Assembly (NCBI GenBank): GCA_016712035.1
Contig: JADJRT010000005.1
Span: forward strand, 62,001-126,000
DNA from: Flammeovirgaceae bacterium
GTDB taxonomy: Bacteria; Bacteroidota; Bacteroidia; Cytophagales; Cyclobacteriaceae
DNA length: 64,000 nt
Direction of reading: 5' to 3'
This document shows, one piece after another, positions 26,092 to 35,003 of this stretch. A program made the translations under genes and the position numbers. The notes under the pieces are model-generated. The model worked only from the letters and a program-made list of their open reading frames with translations, was not told the origin of the DNA and ran no database searches. The first letter of the stretch is position 1, and the number at the start of each line of letters is the position of its first letter.

Positions 26092-29000
26092 TTAATCCAT
26101 CGTTATCTCAAGTGCCAAACCTCTAAGTTCATGCACCAATACATTGAACGACTCAGGAATATTTGGCTTTCTCATGTTTTCGCCTTTAACAATCGATTCG
26201 TATGCTTTCGCTCTACCAATCACATCATCAGACTTAATCGTGAGAATCTCCTGAAGGATGTGCGAAGCACCAAAGGCTTCAATTGCCCAAACCTCCATCT
26301 CGCCAAATCGCTGACCACCAAATTGCGCCTTACCACCCAACGGCTGTTGTGTAATAAGAGAATAAGGTCCGATAGAACGTGCGTGCATTTTATCATCCAC
26401 CAGGTGACCCAGCTTCAACATGTATGCAATACCTACGGTTACCGGTTGATCGAACTTGTCTCCAGTCAATCCATCATATAAATAGGTGCGACCAAATTCA
26501 GGAAGCTTGGCTTCTGTTAATTCAGCTGAAACCTGATCGAGTGATGCGCCATCAAAAATTGGCGTTGCATACTTTCTGCCCAATCGTTTACCAGCCCATG
26601 CCAACACGGTCTCATAAATCTGACCCAGGTTCATACGAGAAGGTACCCCTAACGGATTCAAGCAGATATCAACAGGCGTTCCGTCTTCCAGGAATGGCAT
26701 ATCTTCTTCCCGAACGATACGGGCTACAACACCCTTATTTCCGTGACGACCCGCCATCTTATCTCCTACTTTCAGCTTGCGCTTCTTAGCAATATAAACT
26801 TTAGCCAACTGAACTATACCTGCTGGTAACTCATCGCCTACTTCAAGTGTGAATCGCTCGCGTTTAAATTCACCCGCAATTACATTTCTCTTGTTTAGGT
26901 AATTCTTCACTACTTCAGACACCAAGTCATTGGTATGATCATCGGTTGTCCAACTTTCCAGACTGATGTCGGCAATCAAATTAACCTCTTCAGGTACGTT
27001 GTAATTGCTCTCATCGCGGTAGATATTCTTATCAGGGAAAAGATTGCTTTCAATCACTTTACCTGAGAATTTCACACCCTTACTGATCAACTCATCACCA
27101 AACTTATGCTTAACCCCCTGACTGGTTTTACCAGTAAGCAGTGTGGTAAGTTTTTTGATCATGTCACCGCGTAACTCACTTAACTCTTTGCTATAGCGAT
27201 TCCTTAATGCATCCAACTCTTTCTTAGACTTGGTTCTTACATCTTTATCGCGTTTAGGTCTTGAGAATAATTTGGTTTCGATAACCACACCCTTTAAGGA
27301 TGGAGGCGCTTTCATAGAAGCATCCTTCACGTCACCGGCTTTGTCACCAAAGATGGCTCTAAGAAGTTTTTCTTCAGGTGTTGGATCCGACTCTCCTTTT
27401 GGGGTGAGTTTACCGATAAGGATATCACTTTCCTTTACTTCCGCACCAATACGAATGATTCCGTTTTCGTCAAGGTGCTTAACAGCCTCTTCACTAACAT
27501 TCGGAATTTCAGAAGTTAATTCTTCTTCACCACGCTTGGTATCCCGTACTTCAAGTTCAAATTCCTCAACATGAATAGATGTATAAACATCCTCACGCAC
27601 AACGCGCTCAGAGATTACAATCGCATCTTCAAAATTATATCCTTGCCAAGGCATGTAAGCCACTAACAAGTTACGACCAAGGGCTAACTCACCGTTAGCT
27701 GTTCCGTAACCCTGACATAGCGGTTGTCCTTTGGCAACTTTATCACCTTTCTTAACAAGAGGCGTAAGGTTGATACAGGTGTCTTGGTTGGTTCTTCTGA
27801 ACTTAATCAGTGTGTACGATTTAACTTCGTCATCAAAACGAACTAATTCCTGCTCTTCCGATACTTCATAACGTACAACAATCTTATTCGCATCCACGAA
27901 TTCAACGGTACCATTGGCCTCCGCTAAAATTAAGGTACGCGAATCCAAAGCAATTCTTCCCTCAAGTCCTGTGCCCACAATGGGTGCTTCCGGTCTCATT
28001 AACGGAACTGCCTGACGTTGCATGTTTGATCCCATCAAAGCACGGTTTGCATCATCATTCTCCAGGAATGGAATCATAGAAGCAGCAATCGACACGATCT
28101 GGTTTGGAGCAATATCCATATACGTGATATCCTTCGGTTCCACCACCGGGAAGTCACCTTCAAAACGAGCTTTTACTTTATCCGCTTCAAGCTCGCCATT
28201 TGATTTAATCTTCACATTGGCCTGACCAATGTTGTGCGTGTCTTCCTCTTCGGCAGTAAGGAAAATAACATCCTTACCTTTTACTTTTCCATTCTCCACT
28301 TTACGGTAAGGCGTTTCGATAAAGCCCATCTTGTTCACTTTAGCGTGAACGCATAGAGACGAAATCAAACCAATGTTTGGACCTTCCGGAGTTTCGATGG
28401 TACACAAGCGACCATAGTGTGTATAATGCACGTCACGAACCTCGAAACCTGCACGCTCTCTGGAGAGACCGCCTGGCCCGAGTGCCGACATTCTTCTTTT
28501 GTGTGTTATCTCAGCCAATGGATTGGTTTGATCCATAAACTGCGAAAGCTGATTCGTTCCAAAGAACGAGTTGATTACGGAGGACAACGTACGAGCGTTG
28601 ATCAAATCAACCGGTTTGAAATCTTCGTTATCGCGAACGTTCATTCTTTCTTTGATCGTTCTCGCCATACGGGCAAGTCCTACACCAAATTGAGAATATA
28701 ATTGTTCACCAACCGTTCTTACACGTCTGTTACTCAAGTGATCGATATCATCGACAACTGCTTTTGAGTTAATCAGACCGATCAAATACTTAACAATAAG
28801 GATAATATCCTCGGTTGTTAATACACGCTGATCGAAGCTTAGGTCGAGACCTAACTTCTTGTTTATTCTATAACGACCTACCTCACCCAAATCATAACGC
28901 TTCTCACTAAAGAACAAGCTCTGGATAATATCGCGAGCTGTTTGTTCGTCAGGCGCTTCGGTATTTCTTAGTTGACGATAGATTTGTTCAACTGCCTCTT

Positions 29001-29961
29001 TCTCAGAGTTAGAATTATCTTTAGCCAACGTATTGAAGATGATGTGATAATCGGCTGCGTTTACATCTTCTCTATGAAGGATAATTGATTTTACTCCAGA
29101 CTCAACTATAACGTCTACATCTTCAGCGGTGATCACATGATCGCGCTCAAGTAACACCTCGTTACGGTCGATGGAAACAACTTCACCAGTATCTTCATCC
29201 ACAAAATCTTCCGTCCATGTCTTTAACACACGGGCCGCAAGTTTGCGATCGATTGTCTTCTTAAGAGTGTTTTTATTCGCTTCGATTTCCTCAGACAAGC
29301 CGAAGAGATCAAGGATATCTTTATCCGTACCATAACCAATCGCACGAAGCAACGTGGTTACCGGGAATTTTTTCTTACGGTCGATGTACGCATACATCAC
29401 CGCATTTACATCCGTAGCAAATTCAATCCACGATCCCTTGAAAGGAATAATCCGGGCTGAATAAAGCTTGGTTCCGTTCGTGTGTTTACTCATGGCGAAA
29501 AACACACCGGGTGAACGGTGTAATTGCGAAACGATAACCCGCTCAGCACCATTGATCACGAAAGATCCTTTCTCAGTCATGTATGGGATGTTACCCAAAA
29601 ACACTTCCTGCTCAATAGTCTGGAAATCTTCGTTATCCTCATCGTTACAAGTGAGGCGTAACTTCGCTTTCAGCGGAACAGAGAACGTGAGCCCGCGATC
29701 AATACATTCATCCACATCGTACTTCGGTGGATCAATGGTATAATCGACAAACTCAAGAACGAAGTTCTCGCGTGAATCCGAAATAGGGAAGTTCTCTGCA
29801 AATACTTTGAAGAGTCCTTCATTTTGGCGTTTCTCTGCAGGAGTTTCTATCTGCAAAAAATCTTTGAATGATTGAAGTTGAATATCGAGAAAATCGGGAT
29901 ATTCAAGAACCTTCTCAATAGATGAGAAGTCAATCCTGTTATTTACTGTCTTCTTTGCCAA
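26092..29961 (-). CDS. rpoB: DNA-directed RNA polymerase subunit beta
   Basis: 1289 residues, complete. The rifampicin region reads TNQLSQFMDQTNPLAE then ITHKRRMSALGPGGLSRERAG, with the drug-contact Gln, Asp, His and Ser unchanged from sensitive enzymes. C-terminal GDKMAGRHGNKGVVARI and SLITQQPLGGKAQFGGQRFGEMEVWA are the catalytic and beta'-binding segments. Operon order nusG-rplKAJL-rpoBC is conserved. The 154-base gap after rplL contains a hairpin that may lower the flow of transcription into rpoBC. Confidence 0.98.
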   Translation of the reverse strand: MAKKTVNNRIDFSSIEKVLEYPDFLDIQLQSFKDFLQIETPAEKRQNEGLFKVFAENFPISDSRENFVLEFVDYTIDPPKYDVDECIDRGLTFSVPLKAKLRLTCNDEDNEDFQTIEQEVFLGNIPYMTEKGSFVINGAERVIVSQLHRSPGVFFAMSKHTNGTKLYSARIIPFKGSWIEFATDVNAVMYAYIDRKKKFPVTTLLRAIGYGTDKDILDLFGLSEEIEANKNTLKKTIDRKLAARVLKTWTEDFVDEDTGEVVSIDRNEVLLERDHVITAEDVDVIVESGVKSIILHREDVNAADYHIIFNTLAKDNSNSEKEAVEQIYRQLRNTEAPDEQTARDIIQSLFFSEKRYDLGEVGRYRINKKLGLDLSFDQRVLTTEDIILIVKYLIGLINSKAVVDDIDHLSNRRVRTVGEQLYSQFGVGLARMARTIKERMNVRDNEDFKPVDLINARTLSSVINSFFGTNQLSQFMDQTNPLAEITHKRRMSALGPGGLSRERAGFEVRDVHYTHYGRLCTIETPEGPNIGLISSLCVHAKVNKMGFIETPYRKVENGKVKGKDVIFLTAEEEDTHNIGQANVKIKSNGELEADKVKARFEGDFPVVEPKDITYMDIAPNQIVSIAASMIPFLENDDANRALMGSNMQRQAVPLMRPEAPIVGTGLEGRIALDSRTLILAEANGTVEFVDANKIVVRYEVSEEQELVRFDDEVKSYTLIKFRRTNQDTCINLTPLVKKGDKVAKGQPLCQGYGTANGELALGRNLLVAYMPWQGYNFEDAIVISERVVREDVYTSIHVEEFELEVRDTKRGEEELTSEIPNVSEEAVKHLDENGIIRIGAEVKESDILIGKLTPKGESDPTPEEKLLRAIFGDKAGDVKDASMKAPPSLKGVVIETKLFSRPKRDKDVRTKSKKELDALRNRYSKELSELRGDMIKKLTTLLTGKTSQGVKHKFGDELISKGVKFSGKVIESNLFPDKNIYRDESNYNVPEEVNLIADISLESWTTDDHTNDLVSEVVKNYLNKRNVIAGEFKRERFTLEVGDELPAGIVQLAKVYIAKKRKLKVGDKMAGRHGNKGVVARIVREEDMPFLEDGTPVDICLNPLGVPSRMNLGQIYETVLAWAGKRLGRKYATPIFDGASLDQVSAELTEAKLPEFGRTYLYDGLTGDKFDQPVTVGIAYMLKLGHLVDDKMHARSIGPYSLITQQPLGGKAQFGGQRFGEMEVWAIEAFGASHILQEILTIKSDDVIGRAKAYESIVKGENMRKPNIPESFNVLVHELRGLALEITMD

Positions 29962-30042
29962 GGTACTTTAGGTTTAAATTTCCTAGGACTAGACCTATTA
30001 AACTACTGTTAGATACTTGCCATTACTGGCATAAATAAGGAA

Positions 30043-30076
30043 AGACCCCAGTCCCATTTTGGTGGGATTGGGGTCT
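30043..30076 (-). terminator. Hairpin between rplL and rpoB (possible attenuator)
   Basis: AGACCCCA and TGGGGTCT enclose a further TCCCA/TGGGA stem, separated by a small internal mismatch. On the minus strand it is followed by TTCCTTATTT, a weak U-tract. A partial terminator at this place is known in E. coli, where it sets the ratio of L7/L12 to polymerase. Confidence 0.7.
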
Positions 30077-30115
30077 GAAATTCCTTTCAGACGGTATCCT
30101 GCGTCTTCAAGAAGA

Positions 30116-30490
30116 TTACTTCAACTCGACTTCGGCACCAGCCTCTATAAGTTGCTTCTTGAGGTTTTCAGCTTCGTCTTTAGGTAAGCCTTCTTTGATT
30201 GTCTTAGGAGCGCCATCAACTACATCCTTAGCTTCCTTCAAGCCAAGACCTGTTAACTCTTTTACAAGTTTTACAATTTGAAGCTTGTTAGCACCTGCAG
30301 CCTTCAATACTACATCGAAGTTTGTTTTTTCAGCAGGAGCAGCGGCACCCGCACCAGCGGCAGGACCTGCTATAACAGCCGCAGCGGCTGGCTCAATGCC
30401 ATGAGTTTCCTTCAAATAAGAAGCTAATTCATTTACTTCTTTAACGGTAAGTTCTACCAGTTGATCGCCAAGAGATTTTACGTCAGCCAT
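30116..30490 (-). CDS. rplL: 50S ribosomal protein L7/L12
   Basis: 124 residues. N-terminal dimerisation helices (LGDQLVELTVKEVNELASYLKE), an Ala-rich hinge (AAAAVIAGPAAGAGAAAP) and the factor-binding C-terminal domain (EKTNFDVVLKAAGANKLQIVKLVKELTGLGLKEAKDVVD). Forms the ribosomal stalk on L10. It lies 36 bases after rplJ. Confidence 0.97.
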   Translation of the reverse strand: MADVKSLGDQLVELTVKEVNELASYLKETHGIEPAAAAVIAGPAAGAGAAAPAEKTNFDVVLKAAGANKLQIVKLVKELTGLGLKEAKDVVDGAPKTIKEGLPKDEAENLKKQLIEAGAEVELK

Positions 30491-30526
30491 GATTTGTTAG
30501 TGTTTAATTTTCTTTTCGGTTAATGA

Positions 30527-31051
30527 TTATTTTCTTTCTTCCAGTGCTTTCACTAAGCCAGCCACTGTATTCTTACCGCTCAATAAAGCAGACAATACGT
30601 TTTTAGCAGGTGATTGCAACAAGGAAATGATTTCGCCAACGAGTTCGTTCTTTGATTTCAACTCGACCAAGGTGGCTAAATGTTCCTCTCCTATAAATAA
30701 GGAGGCTTCGATAGAAGCAGCCTTAAATGCAGGCTTTCCTTCTAACTTTCTTCTATACTCCTGGATAACTTTAGCAGGGGCATTACCTACCTCTTTCGAG
30801 AAGATAACTCCTGAAAAGCCACGGAGCGTCTTAAATAAATCTTCATAGTTACCTTCACGCTTTTCAAGTGCTTTACGAATTAGCGTATTCTTGTAAACAC
30901 GATATTCAATACCTGCTTTGAAGCAAAGCCTACGGAACGCGTTGATTTGCGCCACCGTTAAACCTGATGCATCGGTAATATAAAAGTGATTGTTCTGAGA
31001 AAACTTCTCAGACAATTCATCAATAATATGTCCTTTTTCTTCCTTGGTCAT
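30527..31051 (-). CDS. rplJ: 50S ribosomal protein L10
   Basis: 174 residues (HFYITDASGLTVAQINAFRRLCFKAGIEYRVYKNTLIRKAL; GKNTVAGLVKALEERK). Stalk base that binds 23S rRNA and the L7/L12 dimers. It starts only 10 bases after rplA, so there is no room for a separate promoter and long L10 leader like that of E. coli. Confidence 0.96.
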   Translation of the reverse strand: MTKEEKGHIIDELSEKFSQNNHFYITDASGLTVAQINAFRRLCFKAGIEYRVYKNTLIRKALEKREGNYEDLFKTLRGFSGVIFSKEVGNAPAKVIQEYRRKLEGKPAFKAASIEASLFIGEEHLATLVELKSKNELVGEIISLLQSPAKNVLSALLSGKNTVAGLVKALEERK

Positions 31052-31061
31052 TTTTCTAATT

Positions 31062-31760
31062 TTATAGACCTACAATCGAGCTCCTATCCACTATTATGCC
31101 CGGACTCATCGTGGAAGACAGGGAAATACTTTGAATGTAGGTTCCCTTCGATGAAGCTGGCTTTAACTTGACTACCATGTTGATAAGTTCAGCAGCATTA
31201 TCTCTTATTTTGTCTGCGCTGAAGGAAGCCTTACCTATACTAGCGTGAATAATTCCTTGTTTATCAATTTTGAAATCTACTTTACCCGCTTTCACATCTT
31301 TCACCGCTTTTCCAACTTCCAGGGTAACAGTTCCTGACTTCGGGTTAGGCATTAAGCCACGTGGGCCAAGCACCTTACCTAGTTTACCAACTTTGGCCAT
31401 AACAGTAGGCATCGTGATAATCACATCTATGTCTGTCCAACCGGCTTCAATTTTTTTAATATAATCGTCTAATCCCACATGTTCAGCACCGGCATCCTTA
31501 GCCTCCTGCTCTTTATCAGGCGAACAAAGAACCAATACACGAACTACTTTACCCAAACCATGCGGAAGAGATACAACACCTCTTACCATTTGATCTGATT
31601 TCTTAGGATCAACACCTAAACGAATATCTACATCAACCGATGAGTCAAACTTGGTAAAGGAAATATCCTTCAACAAAGCAGCTGCATCTACCAAAGAATA
31701 CTCTTTCTCCGGATTGTATTTGGCGAGAACCGCCTTTCTGTTTTTTGTCAACTTTGCCAT
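31062..31760 (-). CDS. rplA: 50S ribosomal protein L1
   Basis: 232 residues, full length. Signature KVGKLGKVLGPRGLMPNPKSGTVT, then GKVDFKIDKQGIIHASIGKASF. Part of the L1 stalk at the E site; in many bacteria L1 represses the rplK-rplA mRNA. It follows rplK by 9 bases. Confidence 0.97.
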   Translation of the reverse strand: MAKLTKNRKAVLAKYNPEKEYSLVDAAALLKDISFTKFDSSVDVDIRLGVDPKKSDQMVRGVVSLPHGLGKVVRVLVLCSPDKEQEAKDAGAEHVGLDDYIKKIEAGWTDIDVIITMPTVMAKVGKLGKVLGPRGLMPNPKSGTVTLEVGKAVKDVKAGKVDFKIDKQGIIHASIGKASFSADKIRDNAAELINMVVKLKPASSKGTYIQSISLSSTMSPGIIVDRSSIVGL

Positions 31761-31769
31761 GATGCTTAA

Positions 31770-32212
31770 TTATTTATCCCAAGGGGCATTTCCACTTACT
31801 GATACACCCATGCTGCGAGCTGTTCCTGCCACCATCTTCATGGCCGACTCTACTTTAAATGCATTTAAGTCAGGCATTTTAAGCTCAGCAATTTTCTTTA
31901 TCTGATCCCAGGTTATAGAGCCCACCTTTGCGCGGTTAGGCTCTTTAGATCCTTTTTGAATTTTTATTGCCTCCATAATAAGAACAGCCGCTGGGGAGTC
32001 TTTATTACAAAGTCAAAAGACTTATCATTATAAATGGTGATTAGCACTGGCAATACTTGCCCTTGCTTGTCCTGGCTTCTTGCATTAAACTGCTTGCAAA
32101 AATCCATGATATTCAAACCCTTCGAACCGAGGGCAGGGCCAATAGGAGGTGCCGGGTTGGCCTGACCACCTTTAACCTGCAACTTCAAATAACCGATTAC
32201 TAACTTAGCCAT
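31770..32212 (-). CDS. rplK: 50S ribosomal protein L11, frameshifted
   Basis: 147 residues when repaired. N-terminal LQVKGGQANPAPPIGPALGSKGLNIMDFCKQFNA with the conserved PPxGPALG region, C-terminal rRNA-binding domain GSITWDQIKKIAELKMPDLNA and AMKMVAGTARSMGV. Adding one base to the four-base run at 31993-31996 gives KTPPAAVLIMEAIK and joins the parts 31964-32212 and 31770-31976. L11 is normally single-copy and important for growth, so this break is almost certainly a sequence error. Confidence 0.95.
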
Positions 32213-32217
32213 TGTAT

Positions 32218-32778
32218 TTAGTCTAACTTTTCTACTTGCATATAACTGAGCTCAACAGGGGTGTTTCTTCCAAAGATCTTCACCATTACATTAAGCTTCT
32301 TTTTGTCTTCAAAAATCTCTTCTACAGAACCTGTAAAACCGCTGAATGGTCCATCCATTACTTTTACAGATTCTCCTTTTATAAAAGGAGTTTCTAATTT
32401 CTCTTCAAACTGATCGATCTCATCTACCTTACCTAAAATCCGGTTTACTTCGGTTTGTCTTAAGGCAACTGGCTCTTTTGACGTAGCACTCGATCCATTT
32501 GTCCCCAAAAAGCCGATGACTCCGGGTATATTATTCACTGTGTGATAAGCCTCACCGTTGGATAAATCTGCGGAAACCAGAACATAGCCCGGAAAGAAAT
32601 TTCTTTCTCTCACACGCTTTTTCCCATTGCGCATCTCATACACCTTCTCTGACGGGATCATCACTTGCGGAATAAACTCGACTAGTTTAGACCGTTCGAT
32701 CTCAGTTTCCAGATAAGATTTTACTTTCTTTTCCTGGCCGCTGATTACGCGTAAAACATACCACTTTAGCTCTCCCAT
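32218..32778 (-). CDS. nusG: Transcription termination/antitermination factor NusG
   Basis: 186 residues. NGN domain (WYVLRVISGQEKKVKSYLETEIERS, FFPGYVLVSADLSNGEAYHTVNNIPGVIGFLG) and C-terminal KOW motif (IKGESVKVMDGPFSGFTGSVEEIF). Binds RNA polymerase and couples it to Rho or the ribosome. It is placed 5 bases after secE and 5 before rplK. Confidence 0.96.
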   Translation of the reverse strand: MGELKWYVLRVISGQEKKVKSYLETEIERSKLVEFIPQVMIPSEKVYEMRNGKKRVRERNFFPGYVLVSADLSNGEAYHTVNNIPGVIGFLGTNGSSATSKEPVALRQTEVNRILGKVDEIDQFEEKLETPFIKGESVKVMDGPFSGFTGSVEEIFEDKKKLNVMVKIFGRNTPVELSYMQVEKLD

Positions 32779-32783
32779 TCGAA

Positions 32784-32975
32784 TTATAATTCTTTATAAA
32801 ACCAAGCTAAAGCGTTCTTAAAACCTAAATCAACAAGCCCGATCATGATGGCAAATATCAAGGAAGCTACCAACACCAAAATTGCGCTGCTTTGCAACTC
32901 ATTGAATTTAGGCCACGAAACCTTATTGCGGATTTCGTCAATGGACTCTAAAATATAGTTCTTAACCTTTTCCAT
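32784..32975 (-). CDS. secE: Preprotein translocase subunit SecE
   Basis: 63 residues from the ATG at 32975 (MEKVKNYILESIDEIRNKVSWPKFNELQSS), with one membrane helix (residues ~35-55). The short single-helix form is normal outside enterobacteria. A longer open frame runs upstream into the tRNA-Trp gene and must be ignored. SecE holds the SecY channel in the inner membrane. It is cotranscribed behind tRNA-Trp, whose 3' end is 20 bases before its start. Confidence 0.93.
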   Translation of the reverse strand: MEKVKNYILESIDEIRNKVSWPKFNELQSSAILVLVASLIFAIMIGLVDLGFKNALAWFYKEL

Positions 32976-32994
32976 CCATTTTAATAATTCTTTG

Positions 32995-33067
32995 CACGGG
33001 CGGAGAGACTCGAACTCCCAGCCAACGGTTTTGGAGACCGCTACTCTACCAATTGAGCTACGCCCGT
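32995..33067 (-). tRNA. tRNA-Trp (CCA)
   Basis: 73 bases. Acceptor ACGGGCG/CGCCCGT, D-loop AATTGGTAGA, anticodon loop CTCCAAA with CCA, and T-loop GTTCGAGTC. CCA is not encoded. It lies between its promoter (33124-33154) and secE, so the tRNA must be cut from the secE-nusG transcript. Confidence 0.97.
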
Positions 33068-33123
33068 TTACTGTTCGCTCCCTTCTAAGGTGTACCCGTA
33101 CAACCCTCACTTTAAAAGGACTG

Positions 33124-33154
33124 CAAAGGTAGAATAAGAGCCAAAGAAAACAAA
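33124..33154 (-). promoter_or_regulatory. Promoter of tRNA-Trp-secE-nusG operon
   Basis: TTTG (complement of 33151-33154), 19 bases, then TACCTTTG (complement of 33124-33131), followed by CAGTCC as at the rpsL promoter. The -33 box touches the stem and U-tract of the tuf terminator. Confidence 0.8.
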
Positions 33155-33186
33155 AGCGTTTCCAAGAAAAATCTCAGAAACGCTTT
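33153..33186 (-). terminator. Terminator after tuf
   Basis: AAAGCGTTTC (33153-33162) and GAAACGCTTT (33177-33186) form a perfect 10-base stem with a 14-base loop. On the minus strand it runs into TGTTTTCTTT. It lies 59 bases after the tuf stop. Confidence 0.85.
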
Positions 33187-33244
33187 ACATTGATTATCAG
33201 ATAATTACCTACTTAGACTAAAGCCAGATAGGCAATTAAGGGTC

Positions 33245-34432
33245 TTAGTCAAGAATTTCAGTTACCTGACCTGATCCTACAGTACGACCACCCTCGCGGA
33301 TAGCGAAACGAAGACCTTTCTCCATAGCGATCTTGTTGATCAACTCAACTTCGATCGATACGTTATCGCCAGGCATAACCATTTCTACACCGGCAGGAAG
33401 TTTACACTCACCTGTTACGTCTGTAGTACGGAAATAGAACTGAGGACGGTATTTGTTAAAGAATGGAGTATGACGTCCACCTTCTTCTTTAGAAAGAACG
33501 TAAACTTCAGCCTTAAATTTAGCGTGCGGAGTTACTGAGTTTGGCTTACAAATAACCATACCACGGCAAATTTGCTCCTTTTCAATACCACGCAACAACA
33601 AACCTACGTTGTCACCAGCTTCACCTCTATCAAGAATTTTGCGGAACATTTCAACTCCTGTAATAGTAGAAGTTAAGTTCTCAGCACCCATTCCAAGAAT
33701 TTGAACTGGATCGCCAGTTTTGATAATACCACGCTCAATACGACCCGTAGCAACCGTTCCACGACCTGTAATCGAGAACACGTCTTCAACAGGCATCAAG
33801 AAATCCTTGTCAACCAAACGAACTGGAATTGGAATGTGATTATCAACAGCATCCATCAGTTCTTCCACTTTCTTAACCCACTTTTCTTCGCCATTTAAGG
33901 CGCCCAAAGCAGAACCTTGAATTACTGGCATTGTGTCGCCAGGGAAGCTATAGTAAGACATCAATTCACGAACTTCCATTTCAACAAGTTCTAACAATTC
34001 AGCATCGTCAACTAAGTCAACTTTGTTCATGAACACAACCAGGGCAGGAACACCCACCTGGCGAGCTAAAAGAATATGCTCACGAGTTTGTGGCATAGGG
34101 CCATCCGTAGCAGCAACTACTAGAATAGCTCCGTCCATTTGGGCAGCACCTGTCACCATGTTTTTTACATAGTCAGCGTGGCCTGGACAATCTACGTGTG
34201 CATAGTGTCGGTTTGCAGTTGCATATTCAACGTGAGAGGTGTTGATAGTAATACCTCTTTCTTTTTCTTCAGGAGCATTGTCAATGGAAGAGAAATCTCT
34301 CATTGAAGCTAATCCTTTAGAAGCTAGAACTTTGGTGATTGCAGCGGTAAGAGTAGTCTTACCGTGGTCAACGTGACCAATGGTACCGATGTTAACGTGT
34401 GGTTTCGAGCGGTCAAATGTTTCCTTTGCCAT
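33245..34432 (-). CDS. tuf: Elongation factor Tu
   Basis: 395 residues. G1 GHVDHGKTTLTAAI, G2 region RGITINTSHVEY, G3 DCPGHADYVKNM, G4 NKVDLVDD, G5 GSALGAL. Domains II and III end GGRTVGSGQVTEILD. GTPase that carries aminoacyl-tRNA to the ribosome. It follows the Tyr-Gly-Thr tRNA genes with a 262-base leader and precedes a terminator. Same order as the ancient thrT-tufB neighbourhood of E. coli. Confidence 0.98.
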   Translation of the reverse strand: MAKETFDRSKPHVNIGTIGHVDHGKTTLTAAITKVLASKGLASMRDFSSIDNAPEEKERGITINTSHVEYATANRHYAHVDCPGHADYVKNMVTGAAQMDGAILVVAATDGPMPQTREHILLARQVGVPALVVFMNKVDLVDDAELLELVEMEVRELMSYYSFPGDTMPVIQGSALGALNGEEKWVKKVEELMDAVDNHIPIPVRLVDKDFLMPVEDVFSITGRGTVATGRIERGIIKTGDPVQILGMGAENLTSTITGVEMFRKILDRGEAGDNVGLLLRGIEKEQICRGMVICKPNSVTPHAKFKAEVYVLSKEEGGRHTPFFNKYRPQFYFRTTDVTGECKLPAGVEMVMPGDNVSIEVELINKIAMEKGLRFAIREGGRTVGSGQVTEILD

Positions 34433-34694
34433 ATTTGAAAATCCCGGTTTAAAGTTTAAAGTGTATAATTAATTAAATAAGTTACTCATCTAAGCTTCTA
34501 CGTTAAGAAGCAACACACCCTAAACATGTTAAGCCTTTCGGATAAGGGTAAATTCGTTAAAACTTCAATACTTTTAAGATGGTCGCTACGCATCAGTAAT
34601 CAAAGTTTAACTAACTACAATATTTCAAAGTCTCCACTCTCGATCGTTATCGGAGTTTTTGAATAGTCTATATTTCAATCCACAACTTGTGTAG

Positions 34695-34766
<72 letters not shown>

Positions 34767-34774
34767 AGCCTTTC

Positions 34775-34844
34775 GATTTACGAATTTTGATTTACGAAGT
34801 ACGAATTTTGTTAAATCGCACATCTAAAATCTCAAATCGTAAAT
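34775..34844. repeat. ATTTACGA/TCGTAAAT repeat, copy in the Gly-Thr tRNA spacer
   Basis: GATTTACGA occurs at the start and GATTTACGAAGTACGA inside, with TCGTAAAT at the end, giving a loose inverted repeat that fills the spacer between the tRNA-Gly and tRNA-Thr genes. Confidence 0.65.
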
Positions 34845-34851
34845 TTGAGCG

Positions 34852-34924
34852 AGCGGGAGACGAGGCTCGAACTCGCGACCTATAGCTTGGAAGGCTATCG
34901 CTCTACCAACTGAGCTACTCCCGC
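34852..34924 (-). tRNA. tRNA-Gly (TCC)
   Basis: 73 bases. Acceptor GCGGGAG/CTCCCGC, D-loop CAGTTGGTAGA, anticodon stem ATAGC/GCTAT with loop CTTCCAA, and T-loop GTTCGAGCC. CCA is not encoded. Confidence 0.97.
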
Positions 34925-34928
34925 TTTT

Positions 34929-34996
34929 GATTTACAAATTTTGATTTACGAAGTACGATCGTTTAAATCGTAAATCTTCAATCACAAATCGTAAAT
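34929..34996. repeat. ATTTACGA/TCGTAAAT repeat, copy in the Tyr-Gly tRNA spacer
   Basis: Same type as 34775-34844 (GATTTACGAAGTACGA and terminal TCGTAAAT), here filling the spacer between tRNA-Tyr and tRNA-Gly. Confidence 0.65.
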
Positions 34997-35003
34997 CCCC
35001 ATG

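Noticed and set aside
20741..29961. Antibiotic-resistance changes in rpsL or rpoB
   Set aside because: Lys43 and Lys88 of S12 and the main rifampicin-contact residues of RpoB are those of sensitive enzymes.
31770..32212. Programmed frameshift in rplK
   Set aside because: No slippery heptamer with downstream structure, and the same kind of one-base homopolymer loss occurs in many unrelated genes here.
32784..33110. 108-residue version of SecE
   Set aside because: The extra N-terminal part is a translation of the tRNA-Trp gene and promoter-side DNA; the family start is the ATG at 32975.
34775..34996. CRISPR-like array near the tRNA genes
   Set aside because: Only two diverged copies, separated by a tRNA gene, with no regular spacers or cas genes.
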